Below, in pieces: positions 10,274 to 21,166 of a DNA stretch of 64,000 nucleotides. The notes below the pieces were generated by a model. That model saw nothing but the letters and a program-made list of their open reading frames with translations, had not been told where the DNA came from and ran no database searches. The position numbers were made by a program, and so were the translations under genes. The DNA is from Dryococelus australis. Taxonomy: Eukaryota; Arthropoda; Insecta; Phasmatodea; Phasmatidae. The stretch spans positions 223,339,491 through 223,403,490 of the forward strand of contig CM056994.1 in assembly GCA_029891345.1 (NCBI GenBank), written 5' to 3'. Position 1 is the stretch's first letter. Each line of letters opens with the position of its first letter.

Positions 10274-10439
10274 AGATATTTGTTTTTCTTAATTTTTGTG
10301 TCATATCCTCCTAGTGGTCTTTAAGTTTTTAATAACAACAATATGTATTAAAAATATTTAATACATTAAGCATGTAGTCAGTCATGAATCATGCATGTAG
10401 TTATACCGTTTACTCGAAAAAAAGTAATTTTTAAACATA
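10274..10439. other. AT-rich spacer after the ATPase pseudogene
   Basis: Contains TTATTATAAAG right after the last stop. No clear polyadenylation signal or gene. Confidence 0.4.
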
Positions 10440-10951
10440 GGATGGAAAATTGCAGTGGCGGTCGCCTACCAAGGTGGCGGTCACCTACCAATATGGTGGC
10501 CTCCAGTAAAGTATAAACAAATGATAAACGAAAAACAAGTATGGCTGTCGAACGAAGGTAAAAGAGACAGTAACATATAAACAAATATGGCTGCCACCAG
10601 TAGCATGTAAACAAACGACGACTTTTGCATTTTCAAGGTCAAAGTCACCTGGCTTGGAGTCACTGATCCCAGTCACCGAAGTGGCTGATCCCTGTCAGCA
10701 TTTCTGGAAAACATGGGTCGTGTCTGAGGATCCTTTAAATAATATTTAATATAAAAATTTTTTTGGAATTTTTGAGGAGTTTTGGAATTTTTCAAGGTTT
10801 TTGAGTGGTGTTTTGGGTCAAAGGTCCTCGTGGTCAAGGTCAAAGGTCACAGGGGTCGGGGGTGAAAGGTTAATGACATCCAAGATGGCGGCTTCCCCGA
10901 CTCCGGTTACGATGCTCGAGGCCCTTGTGCCCAAACCGGTATAATAATAGT
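10440..10951 (+). mobile_element. Right terminal arm of Polinton-like element
   Basis: Homologous in reverse orientation to the left arm of the 53,233-54,998 element. First come three subterminal units containing ATGG[CT]...CAGTA...AT(A/G)TAAACAAA (10,485-10,620; match to 53,835-53,990 reversed). Next is an AT-rich stretch, then GGTCAAGGTCAAAGGTCACA (10,832-10,851), then CATCCAAGATGGCGG. The likely end is near 10,951 (ATAATAATAGT), weakly alignable to the other element's terminus. This ties the ATPase pseudogene to a defined mobile element. No TSD partner was identified on the left, where the element seems truncated near the Tc1 remnant. Confidence 0.7.
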
Positions 10952-13028
10952 AAGGTTTAAATTTTAATTTGAAATCTTAATAAGTTATAAAGATGTGTAA
11001 ATAAACGTAGGATGGCAAGGATACCACCACGATAAAGACGTTCAAGAAGCTATAATTATTTTCTTCCTGTTCACCATATTGAAAATTTTTCTTTGTGCTA
11101 TTAATAAGAGTCTGATAAAATATGACCATCGAGGAAATTACTTCTGAAAAACGAATGAAACGAGTTAAAGGAATTTTAAAGGTGCATACGTTTTCATACA
11201 AATCTTAAAATCGGACAAAATATGACAATCTAGAGTTTAAAATTATTGTTAACATTACAAGATAGTAATGAGAAATATTTCCTGGCAATTAATAATGCAG
11301 TTTGCTCGTATTCAGCTTAAACTTATAAAATTAAATTAAAAGTTAAAATAGTAAGAAGTCAAACCCTGGTTATAGGTTAAGGAAGTGGCAAGTTATCGCC
11401 TTACTCCACCAGGAACCACAGTCTCCTAGTAACCCTAAATTTATAATGCCGTAGTTTCAGTGGGCGCTGTTTATATATCCAAGGACGTACTACTCTTACG
11501 CAGTTTAGAGTTCCTTGTATACTCTCAGCGATCAATAGAGCCTTCACAATACATAAGCTGGAGTAATTGCCTTCCATCTCGATGAGGACAGAAACATATG
11601 TAATTTTACTTGGACGAATTACAGTGTCTGCATCCTTAAACACGAAGGAAAAGGATGTGTATTATATATCAGGCAAAAAACGATTCTCTACTGTGAATCA
11701 AACCAATTCCTAGACTTCAATTCTTCCTACGAATATAAGTCTAGTGATTGTGATTACTCGCTTGGAGCAAAAGAATGCTGCACATCTTACATAATTCCGT
11801 AGCAAGTAAACATTTCAAATGGTTGTTTGTTAGCAGCTGCTTGAAATCTATGGGATTTATCTACAGACAGTCTCATCCGTCTGTAGATACGTTCAGTTAT
11901 TGCGTATATCTGCTTTTGAGAAGCAGCGCATTGCTCCGTAATAATGGCATGAAGATGGAAGTAGCCAATGGAATGAGCGATTTATTTCCTGTAGGTTTTG
12001 TTATCTTTGAAAAGCGCATTAGTTTTTGGCGTTGAAATTTTGCAATGCCAGTATTTTTATATTTTGGCTTTCAGAAAAACTCGATAAGAATTGCCGTAGA
12101 AAGCAACATATGAAAAATGAATCTTTCCATTTTATTCTGATAAATTCTTACGCAGTAACTCACCTACCAAGTTTGCGCAGTACAGATGTAATTAATAGCA
12201 ATAAGCTTTAAGCATCAAATTTTGTTACTTCCTTTGCACTTACGTAGAAGTTGTTTACTTTCTTCAACTGTTTCATTATTATTATTTTTTAACCTTTGTT
12301 ACCCAATAAGAATCGGCGAGAAATAAAACTGTAACCGTGGGAAAGTAAGGTTTGGGAATATAAGTAATGAAAGTCTACTTCAGAGTTCCACTTTACGAAA
12401 GTTAATCTGTGATTCATACAGTAGTATTTTTAAATGATCCGAAACACTTTCGCCATTCAAGAAAATATCTAAATTTGTAATCACAATAATTAAAATTTGT
12501 TTTGAGTAGACATAGTTCCCCCTAAAAATCTAACGTGTTAGTAACGTTGTTATATAAACCCCCCCCCTTCCCCCTCCTCCGAAATCTTCTTATGGGAATG
12601 AAATTTCCAGTAGACGAAATATCAGAACAGTTGTGCGTATACGAGCTGTCAACATAAGTTGTTTGTGTAACGTGCCACCGCTATGTCGGAGATAGGCAGG
12701 CTGTAGCTGCACGCGCTCTCGCAGTTATTGCCTCTCTGCCTGCCTACATGAACATTCTGCGAGTTCTAACAACCGGCGCGGTATTTGGCAACCGCAAATA
12801 ATACGTTTTGGAATTTGTTTACCACCCACCAATCGTTATAAAAAAAAGCCAAGTTTCTTCACGGTTCTAATAACCGGTTTCAGAACAGCGTTTCATATAC
12901 CACGTGGCCGAAGGAGGTTAGGTTAAAACAAGCTGCTCACTCACCTTGTCGACATTTGTTTAAAGCACGTATTTGTTTGATTGTGGACTTTTAAGGTAGA
13001 TATACCAGTACCTATATAAGTTGTTTGT
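10952..13028. other. Unassigned DNA
   Basis: About 2 kb without a supported gene. A C-rich tract lies near 12,558-12,583 and a GC-richer patch at 12,660-12,790. All ORFs are short and have no domain. Confidence 0.45.
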
Positions 13029-13038
13029 CACTTTCAAA

Positions 13039-13306
13039 AAGGGGCCACGGTGGCTGAGTGGTTAGACCGGTCGCCTCCCACCATGCGATCCGGGTTCAAT
13101 CCCCGGCCGGGTCATCGGACTTTCGCATGTGGGAACCGTGCTGGGCGATGCCGTTCGTCGGCGGGTCTTCTCGGGACTATCCCGTTTTCCCCGCCCCTTC
13201 CTTCCGGTACCGCTCCCTACTCACTTCAGTTACCCTTATCTGCTCTCAAGACCTCGTTGTTAAAGAGCCGCCCAAATATCTTCACTCGCTCGTTCACTCA
13301 CTCACT
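13039..13306 (+). repeat. SINE-A copy with 10-bp TSD
   Basis: Best-preserved SINE-A in the window. A box TGGCTGAGTGGTTAG (13,051-13,065) resembles class II (Leu/Ser-type) tRNAs; B box is GGTTCAATCCC (13,093-13,103). The body and the tail CTCAAGACCTCGTTGTTA are complete, ending in CACT-repeat sequence. The 10-bp TSD CACTTTCAAA lies at 13,029-13,038 and 13,307-13,316. Overlapping ORFs of 92-118 codons are fortuitous. Confidence 0.94.
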
Positions 13307-13316
13307 CACTTTCAAA

Positions 13317-13857
13317 TTAATCTTTTTATTTCGTAGTTGTGTGTTCAAATTGGTTGAAGTGACTTACGGAAATGTACTAAGGTCCTGGCTAGCGGCCGTA
13401 ACTTAAGGCCACTGTAGCAAGGAGGTCGTACTGGTGATGATTCGAGCCCGACTCCCGTTGTGAGTGATAATTTATGAACATCGAATCGATAACGAAGTTG
13501 TTAGTAGCCCACCATAATCAATAGGCCACGTCTGCATGTTTTGATGCCCACAGCTGTGCTGCACAGAACCCAAAATATCTCTTCCACTTTTCACGGAATT
13601 CACAGCGTAACCAGCAATAATGTAACGGGATGGGCTATTAACGTACTAGTATTGGCTGCAAAAATGAATACGCGAGCGAATATTCTGGGTACGTCGAAGG
13701 TAATTAGTTTTTTGGTAATTTGCTTATTAAGGACACACGAGAATGGAAACAAATTGATCTTGCAAGGTCGCTAACCGCAGCAGGAACAAGTAACAATGTT
13801 GTCGTGTGATTGTCCATCGCCATCACATTTAAATTCTGTGGTCAACGCTAGTCAGTA
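13317..13857. other. Unassigned DNA
   Basis: Nothing recognised except a weak tRNA-B-box-like GATTCGAGCCC near 13,440. Confidence 0.4.
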
Positions 13858-14160
13858 AAGACTGTTCACGATAAGTTGAGCACTTCTGAAGTCAACTATA
13901 TAGAAAAGTCACTGCCCCTGCCTGCGTATATTTTAACGGGCGCACTGAGCGACATGCGCCCAGCAAAGTTGGTAACGATGGATGGGAAGTAGTTCCATAT
14001 CTTAACGTCGAATAAAAAGTGTTATGTAACAATTTGTGATAGCTTAAATTATTCCTTTCGCTATTTTTTTTTGTAATGCATCGAAGTGTAAAAATGACCA
14101 TATTAATAAAATATTTACTTTTCTAATAATTAAACAGTTTCACCTGACCGACGCATGAAT
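13858..14160 (+). repeat. MITE-1 copy, right end missing
   Basis: Starts with CTGTTCACGATAAGTTGAGC and keeps the internal hairpin GGGCGCACTGAGCGACATGC plus GCCC (13,938-13,961). It follows the family through TTTCACCTGACCGACGCATG and then stops. Confidence 0.85.
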
Positions 14161-14239
14161 AACTGTTGAAGTCCATTTTGCATAAAGCAGAAGAAAACAC
14201 TACGTACAAATAAGTAGATAGAGACCTTGTTAAAAATCC

Positions 14240-15260
14240 AATCCCATATCTGTTCTAATGTTATTTTTACGATTGATTTTTTTCTTCGAAAACTGTAAAC
14301 GGTAAAGATATGAAACTCTACATAGTGAAAGTTTATAATAAACTCATCGCCTCTACGTACTTAAAATGTATTTATCGTTCAGTATTTCCTTTCTATGATT
14401 AAAATATGTCAGCTATTTTTGGATACGACCACGTAAGTGGTGTGTTATTTATAAAAATTACACAAAAACCAAAAGGGGAAGTAATGTTCTATATATTACC
14501 TGCCACTCAATGCTATGAACATGCTGGGTGAATGACAGTGCGTATTATTACAACACAAATGATCACGTGATGACTGTCGTGACTGTTGTTGTGGAGATAG
14601 GCGTTTCTCATCCTGTGTCTCTACGGCCTGGTGGTAGCATCCTGGCTAGAGAGACCACTCTCCCTCTCTCTACCATATCTACAGTCACACTCCAGGATCC
14701 CTGGCCGCCCGAGCCTCTCATAAACCTGTTTCCGAAACGTTTGCGTGTTTATTTTAAAACTGAATTTTCTTGAAAACTATAGGTGGTAATTGTATAAAAT
14801 TGTAAAGAATTAACTTTTATAATATACATGTAACTTATCCTTATTTCAAATTTATTTATCATTCGGTTTCTTCTTACTATAGCAAAAAGTATGTCAGTAA
14901 TTTTAGGATCCATCAGCATAAATTAAAACTAACCCAAGAATTTATAAAATATGTGAATATTAAAACAGTATGAAATTGTTATGACTACTACATTCCGATA
15001 ATTATAGCTATAAAATTGTTGGGTTGATTTTTACCTATGTTATCAATGATAAACCAATTTACACTGCAACTTCAGCGAATGCTATAACGCAGATAAGAGT
15101 TTCTCATCTTTTGGCGTCAGCTGTCTGGCCCGGCCATCCATACTCACTCTGCCACCCCAAGGCTCCTCGACCTTCTCAGGCCTTCAAACACTCACACTAG
15201 TCTTCAGTGCTATGCGAAGTGTCACAGCAACTGTAGTGGATCTGAATTTGGGTCCTAGGT
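14240..15260 (+). repeat. Tandem duplication of a ~490-bp unit
   Basis: Three ordered landmarks recur at similar offsets. CGAAAACTGTAAACGG (about 14,287) pairs with TGAAAACTATAGGTGG (about 14,772). GTCAGCTATTTTTGGA (about 14,408) pairs with GTCAGTAATTTTAGGA (about 14,892). GAGATAGGCGTTTCTCATC (about 14,596) pairs with GCAGATAAGAGTTTCTCATC (about 15,091). The copies are well diverged, so the duplication is old. No coding content recognised. Confidence 0.65.
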
Positions 15261-16372
15261 TAGGCATCGATATGTGTTACATGGTTGTATAAGAATAATA
15301 AAATTCTCGGACATATCCAGGTTTTCCTTGTCCACTTATTTTTTCTCCCTATCTTACATTTATGCGATTATTACTACATTATTGTAAAGAGTTTAGTAAA
15401 TTAAATCCATGTGCTTTAATACACAATATTGTTTTTTTTTTTTTAGTAAAATTTATAAATATTTACTATACAGCACAAGTTAAAGTAATTGTGACGAGCG
15501 GTTTCATAATATGTGCGCTGACTGTAGAAAAAAAACACGTCACAATTTTTTATTCATTTTTATAAATAATATTAAATTTTCTTTGCGTGATCCAAAAGGT
15601 CTTATAAGAATTACAATTTCAGCTCACTGTCAGGAGTTTCAGCAATCATCGGATTTCACATCCGAATAGATATTGTCCAATGTGCGCACAAGCAGCTGCT
15701 ACGGGAAAGGATGTCAAAGATCACAAATGCTGCATAGTGTTCCCGAAGTCCCAATTACTCATTTCTAAAACTACAAGCGCTGTTTTTGCAATATATCTAG
15801 TGAAAGATTTGTACTGTACTGGCCCGTATCCACGAACTCAAGCAGAATGGCGGACACTCGATAACGTAAAACCGTTTACAGCTGTTTGTGTAAAAAATGA
15901 GAGCCGCGGAAAGTATAGTTGTGTGCAAGAAGAAATGTATTGCTTGCTAGTTTTAATAACGAAAAACACTTAACTCAAATAATCATAATAAAACAACTAC
16001 AATTTTAAAAACACGTGACGGTATTACTCATTAATTGTTAATGTAAATATTGAATTTCCACACAAAACTATTAAAATTCAAAAAATGCGTTCTTCATAAC
16101 CCAATAACGTTACTAATATTTTGTCGGTATTTACTGCTATATTGAGTTAAAAAATAATTGTATAATTCGTAAGTCAATTAAGTCTTTTGGTTTAGCATGT
16201 GAGATAGTAACGCAAAAGAAGTGTGTCCTAGTCCCCGTGCTGGCAAAGCATGGATTTTTAAAAATTATATTTAGATTTTTTTTCCTTTTCTCTATTAATT
16301 AATCGCTATTGTTTACTAGAAAAAAATTTTATTTCACGTCACAATAATCTAAGTTGTAATGCAAGCCTATAA
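15261..16372. other. Unassigned AT-rich DNA
   Basis: Contains a 97-codon ORF (15,680-15,973) with no recognisable domain. A short motif after it (ACACTTAACTCAAATAA) recurs near 62,207, hinting at a dispersed repeat. Confidence 0.4.
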
Positions 16373-16490
16373 TTTGTAATATTACAAGTGTACTGTATGT
16401 TTTGCAGATTTTACAAGAAAACGTAGTAGTTCTAGAAAGGATTTTCTTGGCAACTGGATTTCCAAACATTTTTCTTGTAAAAGTATAAAA
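16373..16490 (-). repeat. Dispersed repeat G, copy 1
   Basis: Its reverse complement matches 36,980-37,110 in order: TTTACAAGA, TTTGGAAATCCAGTTGCC, TTCTTGTAAAATCTG, ACTTGTAATAT. Class unknown. Confidence 0.6.
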
Positions 16491-17944
16491 ATCATCTTAC
16501 AATGTATAATACCTGACGAAAATATCACAGTCAACAAAACTGAGTGGCTCAACTCCGTTTTAAAAAATCGCTGCAAAAACTGAAAGACGTCACAACCAAG
16601 AGTTCTCTGGAAAATGTTACTCTGAGGAAAGCCTTGGGTCCAAAATAATCATATTTCTGGCGAGAATTCAAAGTGTTTCGAATATTTTCGTAATGCGGCC
16701 AGGAATAATGAAGTGAATCTATTTCCACTTAGAAGAAAGCGGACTTTCTAGTTAAACATAATATGTACTAGCTCTCTAAATACTCCGAAATAATGCAAAA
16801 AGGAGCGAAACAAACTATGCGCCAGTATCGTCTCTGAAAAATAAGCACTATACAGACCATGTTCACAGCCAGGAGTCTGTGATTTGTCCACTGACGAGTA
16901 CAAAGAAGCAAATAGAGATTTCGTACAAAAATTACCTGTAACTACAGGGCAACGAGAAGAATGCAGTGTAAGGAAGTCGTCTGCAAACGTATCTGAAATT
17001 AAAAACTGGATGGTAAGCACATCAGACAAAATTTCTCTCCCACTTCCCCGCTCTATTTATTAATGCTAGTGTGTCTGTTTAACAGCTAAATACAAAAAAC
17101 AGCAGCTGAGAACACATTTGCTCGAAATTTCACGTGCAGCTGAGGTGTAATGATAGAATCAGTCATGTGTCATATATATGCCTAGTTGTTTACTGCTACG
17201 TTTGTTAATTTGTTGAAATTAGCGTTTTTACTTGGAAATGATTTTGATATTTTTGTAACCATGCTTAATTACTTAGATATTGATTCAAAGTCTTCACGAG
17301 CGTGCAATATATTTTAATTGTGATTTTATTATCCATGTCCAACATACACATTTTTAAAATTTTGTCATGTTACTTATATGGTAAATTGTATGAGCCATTG
17401 CAATAGCGTGTAACTTATAGTTTGGTTAGAAAGTTGCCGAATGTTCAAGAATTTGTTTGGTCATAATAATTATTTAACACTGTACACGTCATAAACTGTG
17501 AAAAATGCGAAAAATAAAGTTTACTACGAATTTTGTCGTAAAAATCCAACTAGTGTGTTAGAAAGATGAATTATCCCTCCAGTTTTACTTGCACAGTCTT
17601 AAGTATTGCTGCAGAACAAAATACTACAAGCGCTGTCTTAAATAAAAACCTGGAATACGATTGGAAAATAATTAGTGAATAAAGGCATGCCTTATTTCAA
17701 CATAACACGTACTTTGGTTCTGCAACTTCTGCGTAAATGTAATCATTCCCGTTTATTCTACCTGCCCTAGAAATACGAAATTGTTCTCCTGGGTAGTATT
17801 CCAGAATCACTTATTTGAAATTGTATTGATGGAAAAATACAGAATTAATAATTTATTTTGCATATTTCTTGCGTTTTGGATATACGGGTGTGTGAGACTC
17901 AAGCTGCTGATTCAAAATGCCTGACAACGTGACACTCCCTGTGT
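16491..17944. other. Unassigned AT-rich DNA
   Basis: No gene supported. The 93-codon minus-strand ORF at 16,748-17,029 has no family features. Confidence 0.4.
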
Positions 17945-18182
17945 TTATAGGTTATTCACGTTAGTCAGAACTTTTGAAAGCCCTGTCAATTGGAATAATA
18001 GTCAATAAATAGATTTTATTTTAGCCGTAGACTTTAACTTCAAAGTGCGGTGCAATATATAAACTGTGTTTATTACTTAGATAGTAATAATTATTATAAA
18101 TGTTATTAGAGGATAAAAATGGCTGGAAGGAAAGAGTAACTAGGGCCTCAAAAGTGCTCATTTTACCGTAAACAGCCTATAC
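17945..18182 (+). repeat. MITE-2 copy (~238 bp)
   Basis: Ends ATAGGTTATTCACG and TTTACCGTAAACAGCCTATA are imperfect inverted repeats. The interior shows the family landmarks GCGGTGCAATATATA, TTTATTACTTAGATAG, and AGGATAAAAATGGC. Other copies: 23,566, 39,900, 42,080, 56,408, 60,474. Confidence 0.88.
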
Positions 18183-18835
18183 ACTGTTGAAGTCATATTC
18201 TGTACCGTTGCCTAGCTACTGTTGTGCTGGATGAAAACAAAAGTGTGATCCAGTAGTTTTCTATGGCGTAGTAAGTGTTTTCTTGTCTTTCGCAATATTT
18301 GCGTAATAGTAATCACGAAGGAGCGACAATAAATTGTTTTGCATTTGGTTGCAATTAGAATAACTTTAGAGAGGCGTGTAGAATCTTTCCTTTCGCGAAA
18401 TACAAGGTTGAATATTATCGATGTGCACTCGTATGTGTCGGTACGCACTTGATATTCTTGGAAGTAATTATATTTCAAGTATAATAGTTAAACTCCTTAT
18501 AAATGGCCCAGCAATACCATAAATATGGTAAACAGAAATATGACCATATTATTATTATTATTATTCATGATATGTGTATTACAAGGGGCATGTATCATGA
18601 AACAAGTGCATTAATTTTACCGTCAATAATGTGGTTCTCCGATTTTACTTTTACGTGGCCCTCATAGGTACAGGATAGCTATATGAATATGAGACTGCAG
18701 CTTTGGGGTAAAATTAAATTCTCCGGGAAAAATGCAACGAATCATTAAAATATGTGTCATTAAAGCACCACAAATAATTACATATTCACGCTTGGACATA
18801 CAAATCAAAACTACTCAAATTGAATTAAAGCCGTT
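18183..18835. other. Unassigned AT-rich DNA
   Basis: Nothing recognised beyond an (ATT)n run near 18,548-18,563. Confidence 0.4.
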
Positions 18836-19300
18836 TTTCTGTACTTCTTTTCCATAGCAACTGCCTAGCAACGAGTTGTTTGCGTCCAAGATGGTGGCGC
18901 ATAGGAATATCTATTGCAGACGACTTGAACAGCGTAAAGCATTAGTGAGGTGCTCTACAACAGATGACAATCGCGAGCAGTTTCGTGGTCGAATACATTT
19001 CTTTCTCCTTCGGTCCTGAAACTGTGCTGTCCACGCAGCCAGCCGACAAAATCGTGGCGAGTACCTTCCCAGTGTAACCGTTTCAGTGGGGGTAAACCTT
19101 CGCGGCTAGTAAAAATCCACGGTTACACCTGCTTGCGCCTTGTAACCTTCTGGTGTGCGGGATTTCCCAGCCTTTTACCTTGCTCTTTCAGATGAAGAAG
19201 CCGCTATATCTCACCGGCTGAAAGGGGGCCCGCGAGGTAAAATATCTCAAACCAAGTTTTACTGACACGGCCTCTCATTTTGCCGTGAATAGCCTATAAT
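18836..19300 (+). promoter_or_regulatory. Promoter-like GC-richer block
   Basis: Contains a split RFX/X-box-like arrangement (CAACTGCCTAGCAACG) followed by CCAAGATGGTGGCGC, a YY1-type initiator-like motif. The block continues GC-rich to about 19,250 and ends with a MITE-2-like terminus (GCCGTGAATAGCCTATA, about 19,284-19,300). No exon is recognisable, so a host promoter is only one reading. Confidence 0.2.
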
Positions 19301-19689
19301 TGCCATCCCCACTGCATTTCATTAGTATTTACATTGTACAAATAGTACTGCGAACACCTGGACTTGAACTAGGCTTATCACAATCGTTACTCTGATTGTG
19401 GACTTAATTTCATAGGAAAATTGCGTTCTGTTTTGCACGCAGATTTTGTAGTTGCAGATTCACTGTACAGCAGGCGAGCTGCCACTGCTGCACCAAGAAG
19501 AAACAAAATTCTTGTTTACCTTCCTGTTTTGATGAGCAGCAGGTGTGGCCTTAGTAGCGAAAACTTAAATACTGTGATATCCGATACTTCACCATTTAAT
19601 AGATGACCGGGCCGTACCGCATTTCTCTTTCCTACAGAATAAAAGGCACTATTACTTTTTTTTGCCTAATGGTTTTGTTCTTTAACTTT

Positions 19690-21166
19690 TAGATAATCAC
19701 TCTAAATCGGAATCAGTTATTTTTTTTACTGATTGTTAATTGAAACTGCTCCATCCAGAATCAGTAGAAAAAGAAATCTACTAATCTCTTCAGTTAAATG
19801 TAATCCACAAATACAAACAGTTGAAAATCAGTTGTTTATAGTCGATTAATAAAAAGCACAATGATTGAAAACTCTGCATACGGTTTGAAATAAATTAGGT
19901 ATACAATTATTTGGTCGCAAAACAAAATTATTACATGTACATACAAGGGAATTTTCGGACGTGGTTGGTATCGAACCGCCACCCCAAAACGCAACACATT
20001 CTCTTGTTTCTTTTAGCTGACGTTCTACCAACTCTGCTACTTTGCCACTGAGAGAGACGGTCTCGCATCTGTGTAGTAATATAAACTTACCATGGCGAAC
20101 GGCTGTAAGTTTCGTAATGTGAAAGTACTTCATGTGGTCGAAATATACACACATTATGCGTACGTAGGTACATGACTTAGTAAGGCTCGAAAGTCATTCT
20201 AAGTAAAGTTTAGTTAAGATTGTGTGCTTTAAAAGAGAAATAGTGTGGTTTTAACGGTGTTGTCGGTGTTTTCTATGTATCTGCCATTTTACAATGCACC
20301 GAGATTTTACAGAATCAAACTGTTATTTCAAAGAGACAGATTGACTTGTAATAACTGTGCTAATTAGACAGTGGAACGTTAGAAACAATGCAATATTTTA
20401 TAACATTTGTCGTTTCCTCATTATTTTATCTGTTAACTTGCAGAGACCATAAAACTTTTTTAGTGTAAATCCACCTTTCTTATTGCATCACCGCACTATT
20501 GAGTCAGTAAAATTATCACTGATCTATCTATCACTAAAATTAACAGTTTAAATCTGTAGTGTCTCATTGCATTGTAAAATGGCGTATACTAGTGGACATT
20601 GATAAACTCGTACATTGAAACCAGTATAAATATACTGGATAATATATATATATCTTTTAAAGCACAGAATCCGAACTAAACTAAAGATAGATTAACTTTC
20701 CAACTTTGCAAAGACATGTACTTGCGCAGAAGATCCGTATATTTCGACAACAAGAAATACTTTAACATCACGAAATTTACAGCAATATTTGACATTACAT
20801 TTTGTGGTTCAGTACCCATAATACGAGCACACATTTGGTAGTGGTAAAGTAGCGCATTGGATATGGTTTATCATGAAAGCTTCATCATGCTTTGCTTTAT
20901 GGGTGGAGGTTCGAGCCCAATCACGTCCAAAAAAGTTTTTGTGTAGACGATATTTATGTTCTGCGACAAAATAAATCGTACCTAACTTACATCACATAGG
21001 AATGCTCTGTGTTTATTTACAAATAACTATATGTAAGTAGTTTTCTACTGCTCGAATTTGTTTTAACTGATGAATTAGTGATATTTTTTCTACAGATTCC
21101 GGATGGAGCAGTTTCAACTGACAATCAGTAAAAAATAACCGACTATGATTAAGAGTGAACAGTAAC
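19690..21166. mobile_element. Long inverted-repeat element with tRNA-like arms
   Basis: Left arm 19,690-20,324 and right arm 20,542-21,166 are diverged reverse complements with a spacer of about 215 bp. Ordered matches run from the outer ends (ACTGATTGT..TTGAAACTGCTCCATCC) to the inner ends (GCATTGTAAAATGGC). Each arm holds a tRNA-like Pol III promoter pointing outward. Left (minus strand): A box TAGCAGAGTTGG at 20,028-20,039, B box GGTTCGATACC at 19,968-19,978. Right (plus): A box TAGCGCATTGG at 20,850-20,860, B box GGTTCGAGCCC at 20,908-20,918. It could be a large fold-back/MITE element, or two SINEs inserted head to head and then amplified. No TSD found and no protein coded. Confidence 0.75.

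Noticed and set aside
13050-13406. 118-codon plus-strand ORF
   Set aside because: It lies almost wholly inside a SINE with clear A and B boxes and a TSD, so it is a non-coding RNA-derived repeat.
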